Shown: positions 18,117 to 26,700 of the stretch, piece by piece | Layout: each line of letters opens with the position of its first letter | Numbering within the stretch: the first letter of the stretch is position 1 | Assembly: GCA_964511495.1 (NCBI GenBank) | Contig: CAZEFT010000002.1 | Location: 1-64,000, forward strand | Length of the DNA: 64,000 bases | DNA from: Litorimonas sp964511495 | Lineage (GTDB): Bacteria > Pseudomonadota > Alphaproteobacteria > Caulobacterales > Maricaulaceae | Direction: 5' to 3' | Made by a program: the position numbers and the translations under genes | Notes under the pieces: model-generated | What the model was told of the DNA's origin: nothing | Database searches by the model: none | What the model saw: the letters and a program-made list of their open reading frames with translations, nothing else

Positions 18117-18344
18117 TTAAGCCGCGAACAAGATGATCATGGCAAGAACGAAGCCGAACAAGCCAGTCGCTTCACAAAGGGCGAAGCCCAAAAGAAGGTT
18201 TGTACGCTGACCAGCAGCGGCAGACGGATTGCGCAAGGCACCTGCGAGATAGTTAGAGAAGATCGAACCAATACCGATACCGGCACCGATTAGAGCTGTA
18301 CCGGCCAAGCCTGCGCCGATGTATTTTGCTGCTTCTGCTTCCAT
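18117..18344 (-). CDS. atpE: ATP synthase F0 subunit c
   Basis: The 75-residue proteolipid has two transmembrane helices joined by the polar loop ALRNPSAAAGQ (residues 36-46). The ion-carrying carboxylate is Glu58 in CEATGLFGF, as expected for a proton-translocating c-ring in alphaproteobacteria; no sodium-binding signature is evident. AAGGAGAACC precedes the start. It lies 33 bp after atpB. Confidence 0.97.
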   Translation of the reverse strand: MEAEAAKYIGAGLAGTALIGAGIGIGSIFSNYLAGALRNPSAAAGQRTNLLLGFALCEATGLFGFVLAMIILFAA

Positions 18345-18376
18345 GATGGTTCTCCTTGAAAAATGGAATGCGGGGA

Positions 18377-19126
18377 TTAGTGATCGACGTGATAAACGTC
18401 GTTAAGATAAACACAGGTCAGGATAGCAAACACGAAGGCTTGCAGGGCTGCGACCAGAAATTCGAGAGCGACAATCGCCATTGTGCCGATAACAGGCACA
18501 ACGGCTAGAGCGGCAATGCCTCCGCCCTGTGTGACCAAAAAGGCAGCGAATATCGCAAAAAGTTTTAGAATAACGTGTCCTGCGACCATATTGGCGAATA
18601 AACGCACGGACAGTGTAATCGGGCGGGCGATGAATGAGATAATCTCAATCAGGATAATAATAGGATACATTAAGAGCGGTAAACCGGCAGGGGCGAAGAT
18701 TTTGAACCAACGCAGCCCATTTTTCCAAATGCCAGCAATAATAACGATCAAGATTGTGAAAACTGCCATAAAGACCGTCACCGCCAAATGCGATGTTGTT
18801 GTGAAGGCGTAAGGGTTCATGCCGATAAGGTTGGCGAACAAAATAAAGAAGAAGAGACAGAACACGAAAGGGAAGAACTTCATCGCTTCAGGACCTGTCG
18901 TGTCTTTCACCATATTGGCGATAAATTCATAAGACAGCTCACCCAGAGACTGCATACGGGTCGGCACTAATTTTCCTTTTAGGGTGAGGAAGAAAAAGAC
19001 GATAATGGACAGAGCACCAACAACCATCCAAAGCGATGAGTTGGTAAAGGCAATATCTTGTCCCGCAATATCGGGAAGGTCGAAGATCTTTTTGATCTCA
19101 AACTGTTGCATCGGGTCGTTTGCCAC
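18377..19126 (-). CDS. atpB: ATP synthase F0 subunit a
   Basis: The 249-residue, five- to six-helix membrane protein forms the proton half-channels against the c-ring. The essential Arg175 lies in ARPITLSVRLFANMVAGH (residues 167-184). The N-terminus MANDPMQQFEIKKIF is typical for alphaproteobacteria. It follows atpI with a 49-bp gap in the F0 operon. Confidence 0.97.
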   Translation of the reverse strand: MANDPMQQFEIKKIFDLPDIAGQDIAFTNSSLWMVVGALSIIVFFFLTLKGKLVPTRMQSLGELSYEFIANMVKDTTGPEAMKFFPFVFCLFFFILFANLIGMNPYAFTTTSHLAVTVFMAVFTILIVIIAGIWKNGLRWFKIFAPAGLPLLMYPIIILIEIISFIARPITLSVRLFANMVAGHVILKLFAIFAAFLVTQGGGIAALAVVPVIGTMAIVALEFLVAALQAFVFAILTCVYLNDVYHVDH

Positions 19127-19175
19127 GTCCCACTCCTTCTTTCATCGACCCCCTGCGGGTCTTTGTCAGTGACCT

Positions 19176-19547
19176 CTAAGGGTCTGTGTCTTCCGGTAAA
19201 TCCGGAAGGTCGTCTCCGATGGGAATGTTTTTATCCGCTTCGTCCATCGCATCAGCCGTTCGCAGAACAGTCTTAATACCGGCGGCAAAGCCAAAACCCA
19301 TCCCAATCAACAAAATCCAAGGTGACGTTCCAAGAAACTTGTCGAGGCCGTAGCCCAACCCAGTTCCCACCAAAACAGACACAATCAATTCTGTACTTAA
19401 CCGCCATGCCATTCCCAATGCGGAGCCGTTTGAAACCTCTTCTGTGTCTTGGGGGCGTCGGGCGTTGGCGGCTTTCAGCTTCGCATTTAATGCGTCAAGA
19501 TCAGCGGGGCGTTCAGTGGCGATATTGTTTCCGTCTTGGTTAGCCAT
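19176..19547 (-). CDS. atpI: ATP synthase protein I
   Basis: The 123-residue product has two membrane helices in the C-terminal half (WRLSTELIVSVLVGTGLGY and WILLIGMGFGFAAGIKTV) after a charged N-terminus. AtpI helps c-ring assembly. I use the ATG at 19547 (MANQDGNN), with GGAA nine bases upstream. The frame is open to 19640, but the extra residues do not look like AtpI. It is the first gene of the F0 operon. Confidence 0.9.
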   Translation of the reverse strand: MANQDGNNIATERPADLDALNAKLKAANARRPQDTEEVSNGSALGMAWRLSTELIVSVLVGTGLGYGLDKFLGTSPWILLIGMGFGFAAGIKTVLRTADAMDEADKNIPIGDDLPDLPEDTDP

Positions 19548-19640
19548 AATGGTCATTTCCACTTGCGAAAAATCGTTGTCGAAACGGCCCTTCGAAAGCG
19601 CGCGGAACCTAACGAAGCAGGGTGTGGAAGTCAACAGCAC

Positions 19641-20120
19641 TTAGTGTAGGGTTAAGCCTTTGAAAAACCACAAAATTCGATATTTTTCAGACTCTTTTTT
19701 TGTGACGCTTGGACGCAGGCACGATTCTGCTTCTGTCAGGGTTTCTGAATTGCTGCTTTATGAGCTAATCTTTAATCAAAATGATGTTGATAGACCATGT
19801 TGCTAGATCGGGCGAAGCCCATTTTCGTACCTTTTCGTTCTGATAAGACCTGACTGATACAATTAAGGATTCTGTTTTTCACAGATATCCTTGAATGTAG
19901 CCTATCATTTGCGTGTTAATCACCTCAAATGCCTGCTTGGTAAGCTTTAGGTGTTATCTGATAGACTGTAGCTGTTTGTCCCATAAAACGAAGTAAGCAT
20001 TCATTAATTCGTAAGTTAAGCGAATGCGCTGACTTGGATTATTCTCTGAGAGGGGGCAACAAGGTTTTGCAGATTGAGTGAAAAAAGCCGGACTGAGATT
20101 TCGGGGTTATAGGCAGATGA
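19641..20120. other. 480-bp AT-rich intergenic stretch
   Basis: This lies between the start of the atpI operon and the end of the LuxR-type gene. It should contain the atp promoter near 19550-19700, but I could not fix -35/-10 boxes. I see no gene, tRNA or convincing hairpin. Confidence 0.5.
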
Positions 20121-20912
20121 TTATAGCCAGCCGATTTTTAGAGCATATAGGCTTAATGAAACTCGGTTTGTCGTATTTGTCTTGATGTACAAAATTTTCA
20201 AATATCCATTAATCGTATGAACCGATATATTCATTTGTTCTGCAATTTCAGCATTGCTTTTGCCTAAAGCAACCCATGTCAAAACTTCTTGCTCTCTGAC
20301 CGTTAAGTGAAGCTGTGGCGTTTTAGGTGGCCTTGTTTGGATGATAGAAAGAAACGTTTTTTGACACTCCCACAAAATTCCTTCGATGTCGTCAAGCGAT
20401 AGGGCGTTCTTTTCAATTTGTAGCATAAATAGACCCAAATGATAATTCGGGCCAAATGTCTGTATGTGGAGGAATTGATAATCGTTCGGAGCTTCCCCTT
20501 CTAAAATTGTAAAAGATTTCGCTAAAGGTGAAGAGAATTCCTGAGTATGGCTATTGGAATTATCATTTTGATTGCTGATTAGAACAGGTTGCGCTTCTCT
20601 CGCTCTTAACATCTGATAGACCCTCGTCAAAACCAGACATTGATCGGACGGAAAGGATGCGACGGGGTGAAAATGAGTTGCCGTTGGTTGCAAAGTCTCT
20701 TTTTCCAAGAACAAGATAGAGTATACTCTTGGGTCAGAAATGTTGTCGAAAAGATTTCGTAGCACCTGATCGGAAGACGCGCCTTCGAAATCTTCAGATT
20801 TATATTGATTTTCCGAAGGAGGATTTTCTTCCGAAAAGTTGAAATTGTCAGCTTCGGAGCCCGCGTAGTCTAGCGATGCTCTGTTGCCCGAATTTTTGTT
20901 TGATTCATCCAC
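20121..20912 (-). CDS. LuxR-type HTH transcriptional regulator
   Basis: The 263-residue product has a GerE/LuxR DNA-binding domain at its C-terminus (about residues 200-263): LTVREQEVLTWVALGKSNAEI, then NISVHTINGYLKILYIKTNT. The hallmark Glu, Val/Leu, Gly-K-S-N-xxIA and VHTI residues are all present. The N-terminal 190 residues, acidic and Ser/Asn-rich at first, are no sensor domain I recognise, and the AHL-binding tryptophan/tyrosine pattern of quorum LuxR proteins is not obvious. A 22-bp perfect palindrome lies 91 bp upstream. It is flanked by AT-rich non-coding DNA in an accessory-looking stretch. Confidence 0.85.
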   Translation of the reverse strand: MDESNKNSGNRASLDYAGSEADNFNFSEENPPSENQYKSEDFEGASSDQVLRNLFDNISDPRVYSILFLEKETLQPTATHFHPVASFPSDQCLVLTRVYQMLRAREAQPVLISNQNDNSNSHTQEFSSPLAKSFTILEGEAPNDYQFLHIQTFGPNYHLGLFMLQIEKNALSLDDIEGILWECQKTFLSIIQTRPPKTPQLHLTVREQEVLTWVALGKSNAEIAEQMNISVHTINGYLKILYIKTNTTNRVSLSLYALKIGWL

Positions 20913-21002
20913 AAGTCAGCTTTTCAAAGTTCTCTTATTGATAACCCTATGGTTGTGACATTGCAAAAAAAAACGGTGCGAAAGAGGGAAAAAAACGCCT
21001 TG

Positions 21003-21024
21003 GTGTCACGTAATTACGTGACAC
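21003..21024. promoter_or_regulatory. 22-bp perfect palindrome, probable operator
   Basis: The inner 20 bp are TGTCACGTAATTACGTGACA, and one further G/C pair extends the symmetry to 22 bp without mismatch. It lies 91 bp upstream of the LuxR-type gene (minus strand) and about 410 bp upstream of the HTH-only gene (plus strand). A related broken copy, ATCACGTCACGA, occurs near 21088-21099. Length and symmetry suit a dimeric HTH regulator. Confidence 0.6.
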
Positions 21025-21352
21025 AAGCCCCTGTTTTTGTTCAGATAATTATGAGCAGATGAAGTTTTTGATCGTTTTTGGCCTAAATCACGTCACGAAA
21101 ATCAATCACAATTAGAATCAAAGTTGAGAGTGTTTGCGCCTCATAAAACCCCAATCTGACACTTAAAAGCTAAACTAAATCACGCATTTTTAGCCGTCTT
21201 ACCGCGCATTTTAAAAATCGGGCAGTCGCGTCATTTCGAGTCGATTCTTCGGCGAGTTTTGAAGGAATTCGATGCGTTATCTTTGAAAAGGATGATATTT
21301 CAATAAATTGATTGAAATATCTTTAAGTTATTGATTTTATTAGCTTTTTTCA

Positions 21353-21381
21353 TTGACTATTGACCTTTGGCTCCCAATATT
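21353..21381 (+). promoter_or_regulatory. Weak sigma70-like promoter candidate
   Basis: TTGACT (21353-21358) and AATATT (21376-21381) are separated by 17 bp, matching the -35 box at five of six and the -10 box at four of six positions. The pair is about 55 bp upstream of the HTH-only gene at 21437. Such matches are common in AT-rich DNA, so confidence is low. Confidence 0.3.
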
Positions 21382-21436
21382 AGGGGTAGATTAAAATACT
21401 CGAGCCAACATCGAGAAACTTAGAATTGGAAACAAA

Positions 21437-21688
21437 ATGCATAATGGAGGCGGAAATGGACACGATCCTTACGAAAATACTGCCAAAATTAGACTTTCAG
21501 AAAGGCAGGCCCAAATCATAGTGCTTATTGCCAAAGGTGAGCCTAATCGGATTATCGCAGAGAAATTAGATTTGTCTGTTCACACTGTGGATGCGTATTG
21601 CCGCCGAATTTACAGAAAATTCGACACAGCTAGTCGAGTAACAGCGGCCGTAAGGGCTGCTCAAAGCCAATTATTGCCGCCCATTTAG
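21437..21688 (+). CDS. HTH-only LuxR/GerE-type DNA-binding protein
   Basis: The 83-residue product is almost entirely a GerE/LuxR HTH domain: IRLSERQAQIIVLIAKGEPN, then RIIAEKLDLSVHTVDAYCRR. A Gly/Asn-rich N-terminus of 17 residues precedes it, and there is no sensor or receiver domain. Stand-alone GerE domains can act as DNA-binding regulators or as antagonists by dimerising with full-length LuxR proteins. The neighbouring full-length LuxR-type gene is a natural partner (inference). The gene is followed by an interrupted coiled-coil gene on the same strand. Confidence 0.8.
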   Translation: MHNGGGNGHDPYENTAKIRLSERQAQIIVLIAKGEPNRIIAEKLDLSVHTVDAYCRRIYRKFDTASRVTAAVRAAQSQLLPPI

Positions 21689-21739
21689 AAACACCATGAC
21701 CGGAAACCTTGTGAAAGGCCGTGAATAGATATTAAAATT

Positions 21740-22162
21740 ATGACCGAAAACTCTGAACATCAAAACTCAAACGTATCTTCATCCGCAAATGAAGACTACG
21801 CGCAAGAGGGTAACACTCAATCGCTGAATATTGTGAACTTGGAAAGTCTCATTGGACGGGTTGACCAGCTCAGCCAAGAAATTGAGAGGCTTTCTACCGT
21901 CGCTGAGGAGTAAGAAGACGAAATCGATTATGTAAAAATCGAAGAGCTTTCACGTGAGATTGAGGCAATCACCAGAAAAATTGAGCGCACACCAGTGACG
22001 TCAGTTTCGATAGCGCGAATTAAGATTGCCTTTTTCATGAACTTGCTAAAGCAAGACCACGCTGACCCTGTCAGAATAGATGTGTTTAAGCATAAAATAC
22101 TCGGCGTTTTCTCGAATTACACGTCTTCAGACGACGATGAAGACTATACTGAAAGAGGCTGA
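21740..22162 (+). pseudogene. Small coiled-coil protein gene interrupted by an in-frame TAA
   Basis: An ATG at 21740 opens a frame coding 57 residues, ending LSTVAEE then TAA at 21911-21913. The same frame then continues open for 82 further codons to a TGA at 22160-22162. The heptad-like pattern runs straight across the stop: SLIGRVDQLSQEIERL before it and KIEELSREIEAITRKIE after it. The codon context is GAG GAG TAA GAA GAC GAA, so one G-to-T change in a GAA codon would explain it. I therefore read one gene of about 140 codons with a nonsense mutation. Sequencing error or true readthrough are alternatives. The acidic, helical protein is not one I recognise. Confidence 0.6.
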
Positions 22163-22269
22163 TCTTCGAAGTTGCGCGTTTGATAACAACTAAAAGGCGT
22201 AATATTACGCTGTATTAAAGAAATAAATTACACTATATACCGTTTTCAAATTCATTTTTGGAAGTGGTT

Positions 22270-22794
22270 GTGTCTTTTCTAGAGCCAAAGTTTTTGCCAG
22301 AGCACCCTGATCTGCAGGCACTCGCCCTGACGGAACAGATTAGTCGAGATTATCTAGATGTCTTGCGGGAAGCCATTATCCCTGAGATCCAAAAGACTTA
22401 TAACCTTAAACTACGCGAAGTTCGGCTCTTACTGGGACTTATATATGCTGGACGTCCGCTTTCAGCGGCGGCTCTCTCAGAATTTATGCGCCAAGATCCA
22501 GCGACAATAGCCCGGTCTTCGATTTTGCTCATCGGAGGGGATTATGTTTACACCACACCAAATCTTGATGATGCTCGCATTAAAAACCTACATTTAACAG
22601 ACAAGGGGAAGGCTGCTGCTGAGGCTTGTCGACAGGCTTTCGATGATGCGCTTGAGCAGATGTCAACGTTTACAGAACTTCATAATTTACCTCAGTCCGA
22701 AGAGCCTTTAACAGTCCTAAAAAAACTCGAACGCCGCTCCAGTGTATTAGTAATACTCGCGAGGCGTCTCACAAAGCGTTCAAAATATATATAA
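22270..22794 (+). CDS. MarR-like winged-helix regulator
   Basis: The product of about 174 residues has the MarR-family order: N-terminal helices, a winged HTH around residues 50-110 (LREVRLLLGLIYAGRPLSAA, ending LTDKGKAAAEAC) and C-terminal dimerisation helices. The start is uncertain. A GTG at 22270 has GGAAG five bases upstream, while a TTG at 22258 is also in frame. It belongs to the AT-rich regulator stretch between the atp operon and smc, on the same strand as the two small genes before it. Confidence 0.65.
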   Translation: MSFLEPKFLPEHPDLQALALTEQISRDYLDVLREAIIPEIQKTYNLKLREVRLLLGLIYAGRPLSAAALSEFMRQDPATIARSSILLIGGDYVYTTPNLDDARIKNLHLTDKGKAAAEACRQAFDDALEQMSTFTELHNLPQSEEPLTVLKKLERRSSVLVILARRLTKRSKYI

Positions 22795-23106
22795 TAATTT
22801 TTGTTGCTAATTTGGCTCAAAACTTTGGCTGGCAATTCCCAAAGATAAGGAATTAGGGCAGTCGCCTATTTTTGTTGTTAGTCATTTAATTTGCAAGCGG
22901 GCATTTTTAAGGCGTATATAGAAGCGTTGCCGACCATATCGTAAAGTCCGGCATAAACAGTCCTCCGCGAAGCGGCGACGAAGGTAGGCTATTATTGGAG
23001 TGTGGTTGAGTTGCAGAAGGGCAAACCAACAGTTAGTTTTATTGAAGTTTCACTTATTTTGTTGAAATTTCATTTATTTTGTTGAAATTTCAGTTATCTT
23101 AAGGTA
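22795..23106. other. 312-bp intergenic stretch with tandem operator-like repeats at its end
   Basis: AT-rich DNA between the MarR-like gene and the orphan gene. It holds a small CCGC-GAA-GCGG hairpin near 22965 and ends in three 20-bp repeats (annotated separately). No coding region or RNA gene is seen. Confidence 0.5.
23037..23096. repeat. Three 20-bp tandem repeats, each carrying a TGAAATTTCA palindrome
   Basis: Three consecutive 20-bp units share the core TTGAAATTTCA. The 10-bp palindrome TGAAATTTCA lies at 23063-23072 and 23083-23092, with a one-mismatch copy (TGAAGTTTCA) at 23043-23052. The 20-bp period, about two DNA turns, places all three on the same helix face. They end 38 bp before the ATG at 23134, as expected for a cooperative operator. 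Confidence 0.65.
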
Positions 23107-23133
23107 GTGTTACCGCGAAAGCGTGGTAAACCA

Positions 23134-23493
23134 ATGACGCGAAGCAATAAAAAATTCAGTTTAAATAACTTACTGGCCACGCGTCTTGAGATCATAAAGC
23201 GTATAGATATGAATGTTGAGGTGCGCGCAGGCAATTTAGTCTCTGTGAGCAGCAACAAATCCTACTCTATCAATGAAAATGAGGCCATTAAGCTGGGATC
23301 CCGTCTTCATGACATTGAAGATTATATATTCCAATATGCTGTTTCCAGCGATTCAGAAGCTGTAGCGAAGTCTAAAGCCATATTTGACATTTTTCTGTAT
23401 CAATCAGAAATCGACGAACCCCACCCCTATATTGAAGCGATTCGAACTTGTTTCGCTGATTTAGGCAAGGTTAGCCTGCTAAGCCGCTCTTGA
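23134..23493 (+). CDS. Orphan small cytoplasmic protein
   Basis: The 119-residue product (MTRSNKKFSLNN...) has no signal, membrane segment or motif that I recognise. It is mixed helical, with a short SVSSNKSYSINENEAIKLG segment and an acidic middle. An in-frame TTG at 23107 could add nine residues. It directly follows the three-copy palindromic repeat, so it may be its regulated target or the repressor itself (inference). The 220 bp after it, up to smc, hold nothing that I can call. Confidence 0.5.
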   Translation: MTRSNKKFSLNNLLATRLEIIKRIDMNVEVRAGNLVSVSSNKSYSINENEAIKLGSRLHDIEDYIFQYAVSSDSEAVAKSKAIFDIFLYQSEIDEPHPYIEAIRTCFADLGKVSLLSRS

Positions 23494-23717
23494 TAAAAAT
23501 GTCGAAGCCCTCTTGGCGCTTCTGACTATTCCAAAACAGCTCTGTGAATTGGATGTGGCTTAACGGGCCTTCACATCGTCTGTTAATAGAAAAAACGGTA
23601 TGCGGTCGCGCATTCATCGTCAGACTTACATAGTCTTTGGGCCAAAGACTAAAGCAGATTTTACAACTGTCTGTGATGTATTAAGTCGCCGTGGTGGACT
23701 GAGTATAACATCCATAT

Positions 23718-26700
23718 TTACTCGGCCGCGACAAGTTTTTCGGCGGCATTCAACTCGATGGATAATAATTGAGAGACACCTTGTTCGGCCATGGTGACGC
23801 CGAAGAGGCGGTCCATACGGCTCATTGTGACGGGATTATGGGTAATCGCGATGAATTTGGTATTGGTGTGCTGTTTCATATCATCCAGCAGGTCACAATA
23901 ACGCGCGACATTGGCATCATCGAGCGGGGCATCCACTTCGTCCAACACGCAAACCGGGGCGGGGTTGGAAAGAAAAACCGCAAAGATAAGCGCGGTCGCG
24001 GTCAACGCTTGTTCACCACCAGATAAGAGCGACATGGCTTTGAGCGATTTTCCGGGCGGGCGGGCCATAACTTCCAGCCCGGCTTCCAGCGGATCATCTG
24101 ACTCTGTCAGAGCCAAAGCCGCTTCACCGCCACCAAAAAGCGTCGTGAACAGACGACCAAAATGACCATTGACCACATCAAAAGCTTTTAAGAGCCGTTC
24201 ACGGCCTTCTTGGTTCAATTCGTCAATGCCTTCGCGCAAGCGGGCAATCGCTGCGATAAGGTCTTGGCGTTCCTCATTCATGGCGGAAAGGCGCTCTTCC
24301 TGTTCAGCGGCTTCCTCATCAGCGCGCAAATTAACGCCGCCCATACGCTCCCGCTCAGCAGATAATCGTTCGAGCTTTTTCTCAATATCTGTTTCCGACA
24401 AGCCTGATTCAGCCGAAAGCTCACCAAGATGCTCTTTCAATTCTGATGGTTCGCAGGATAATGTCTCATTAATCCGGGCTTTGGTCTCGGCAATGCGCTC
24501 CTGAGCGGCCGTTTTACGGGCTTCGGCGCCGGCACGGGCTTCTCGCGCTGATGAATGTGCTTGTTCAGCGTCGCGTGCCATATTTTCGGCCTCGCGTAAT
24601 TCGTTTTCTGCCTTTGCCAATGAGTCAGAGGCAGCGCTTCGGCGCGCTTCGGCGGCTTCCAATTCAGCGAATAATTTCGTCCGACGATCAGCGAATTTAT
24701 CGGGGCCATCCGTCGCGGCACTCAAAGTGGCTTGTGTCGCCGTTGCGCGTGTTTGAAGTTGCTCGACCCGCTTTTTGGCCGTTTCTGACCGACGGGCCCA
24801 ATCTGTGCGTTCCTTTTCAACGGCTTTCAGCCGCGCCGCACGGGCTTCAGTTTCGTTTTTCAAACTGCGGTAATGTGCACTGGCTTCGTCCGCAATATTG
24901 CGGGCGTCGCTAAGTTTCTCGGATAAAACAGATTGTTGCTCCGAAATGTCTTCTACATCTTTCAATCCGTCCAAATTGTCTTTGGCGGTGTCGCGTTGAA
25001 CGGTCAGTTCTTTGATTTCGCGATCCAGTCTTTCCAAACGGTCTTCGAGGGACTGACGTTCGGCATTGGCGCGGGCAATGTCCGTCTCATATTGTGATAA
25101 TGCGGCTTGCGCAGCGCGTTCGGCACGTTCCAAATCCGGCAACGCCCGGCGAGCCAAACGAACCGCTTCCTGAGCCTGATTGCGGGCTTCACGGGCGGTT
25201 TCGAACAGGTTTTGGTTGGTTGCGACCTTGGCCTCAGCAGTTTGGATTTCGAGCGTGATGTCCGACAGGCGGTTTTGTTGTTTCAGCTTGACTGCCGCAG
25301 AGGTTTCCGCCCCGGCGGCCATTTCAAACCCGTCCCACCGACTGACCTGGCCTTCTATTGTGACCAAACGTTGTCCGGGTTTTAAAATCGTACTCAGCGT
25401 CTCAATTTCATCTTTTGTGACGACACCGATTTGGGATAGGCGCGCTTTTAACTCGCGCGGCGCTTTCACAAAATCACTCAAAGGCTTGGCGGTTGCCGGT
25501 AAGGCTTGATCAACTTGATTGCCGCCTGTCCAGCGTAAAGCGGCCTGTCCACCAATGGCAGCGTCCAAATCTTCGCCCAAGGCGGCGGCAAGCGCCTGTT
25601 CATATCCGGGTTTGGCTTTGCATTGATCAAGGGCGGGCTCGAATGTTCCGGCTTGGGCACGGGCGAGCATACGCTCCAAAGCCGTTTTTTCACCGGACAA
25701 ACCAGAAAGCGCCTGACGCGATTTGGCCAGAGTTTCCCGCGCCGATTGATCTGTTTCCTCGGCATCAGAGAGTGTTTTAGCGAGGATTTGTTCTTCTTCT
25801 CGTGCGGCTTCTAAAGCCTTCAGAGCATCCTTTGCTCCCGCAGCAAAAAGATTGCCGGATGAACCGCCATCCTTGCTCATACCTGCGAGGCGGTCTTGCG
25901 TACTCTCGCGCTCCCGAGAAACACGCTCTAATCTACCTTCGGCTTGGGATAATTCGCGCTCAGCAGCTTCACGGCGCGCATTCTGGTCGGCGGCCTTTCG
26001 GGTCAGTTCATTATAATCCGTCTCTAAGGAGGTGCGGGTCTTAATCGCTTCCGAAGCCGCATCCGCGGCGGCATCCAAGGCAGCTGACGTATCGGCGACC
26101 GCGGATAATTTGTCGAATTCCAATTTGAGCAAAGCTTCAGCGTCTTCGGCATCGCTGACAATTCCGGTTTCACGTTCCAGATCCGCAGTCAGGTTTTGAA
26201 TTTGCTCTTCAAGTTTTTTGATTTCTGCGCCTGCGGCTTCTTCATCGGATTCAAGTGCTTCTTTGGCGGCATTCAAACGTCCCAAAACGGCGGCGGCGAT
26301 GATTTGCTCTTCGCGTTTGGGGTCTAACAATCCGGCAAGTTCTGCGGCTTGACGTGTCAGTTCGGACGCTTTGGTTGCCGTATCGGCCACGCGCTTTTCA
26401 CATTCGGTCGCGCTTTCTGTGGCGGCGGCCAATGTATCAATCGCGCTGACCCAACGTTTCAGCCAGAGCAGGGCTTTGTATTCATTAATCTCCCCCGCGA
26501 GACGCTTATAGCGACTGGCCTGGCGAGATTGACGACGGAGAGACAGAAGTTGGCCTTCGATTTGGCCGATAATATCATCCAAGCGGTCAAGATTGTTTTC
26601 CGCCGCACGCAAACGTAATTCCGCTTCGTGGCGGCGTGTATGGAGTCCTGAAATACCCGCAGCTTCTTCAAGAATCCGGCGACGATTAGATGGTTTGGCC

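Noticed and set aside
21911..21913. Programmed stop-codon readthrough or selenocysteine at the internal TAA
   Set aside because: TAA is the least leaky stop and no readthrough or SECIS context is visible; a nonsense change is simpler.
23037..23096. CRISPR or plasmid iterons
   Set aside because: Only three 20-bp units without spacers, and no cas, rep or partition gene. An operator reading is better supported.
23600..23797. Open frame of 65 codons between the orphan gene and smc
   Set aside because: It overlaps the end of smc on the other strand, has no ribosome binding site and no recognisable motif.
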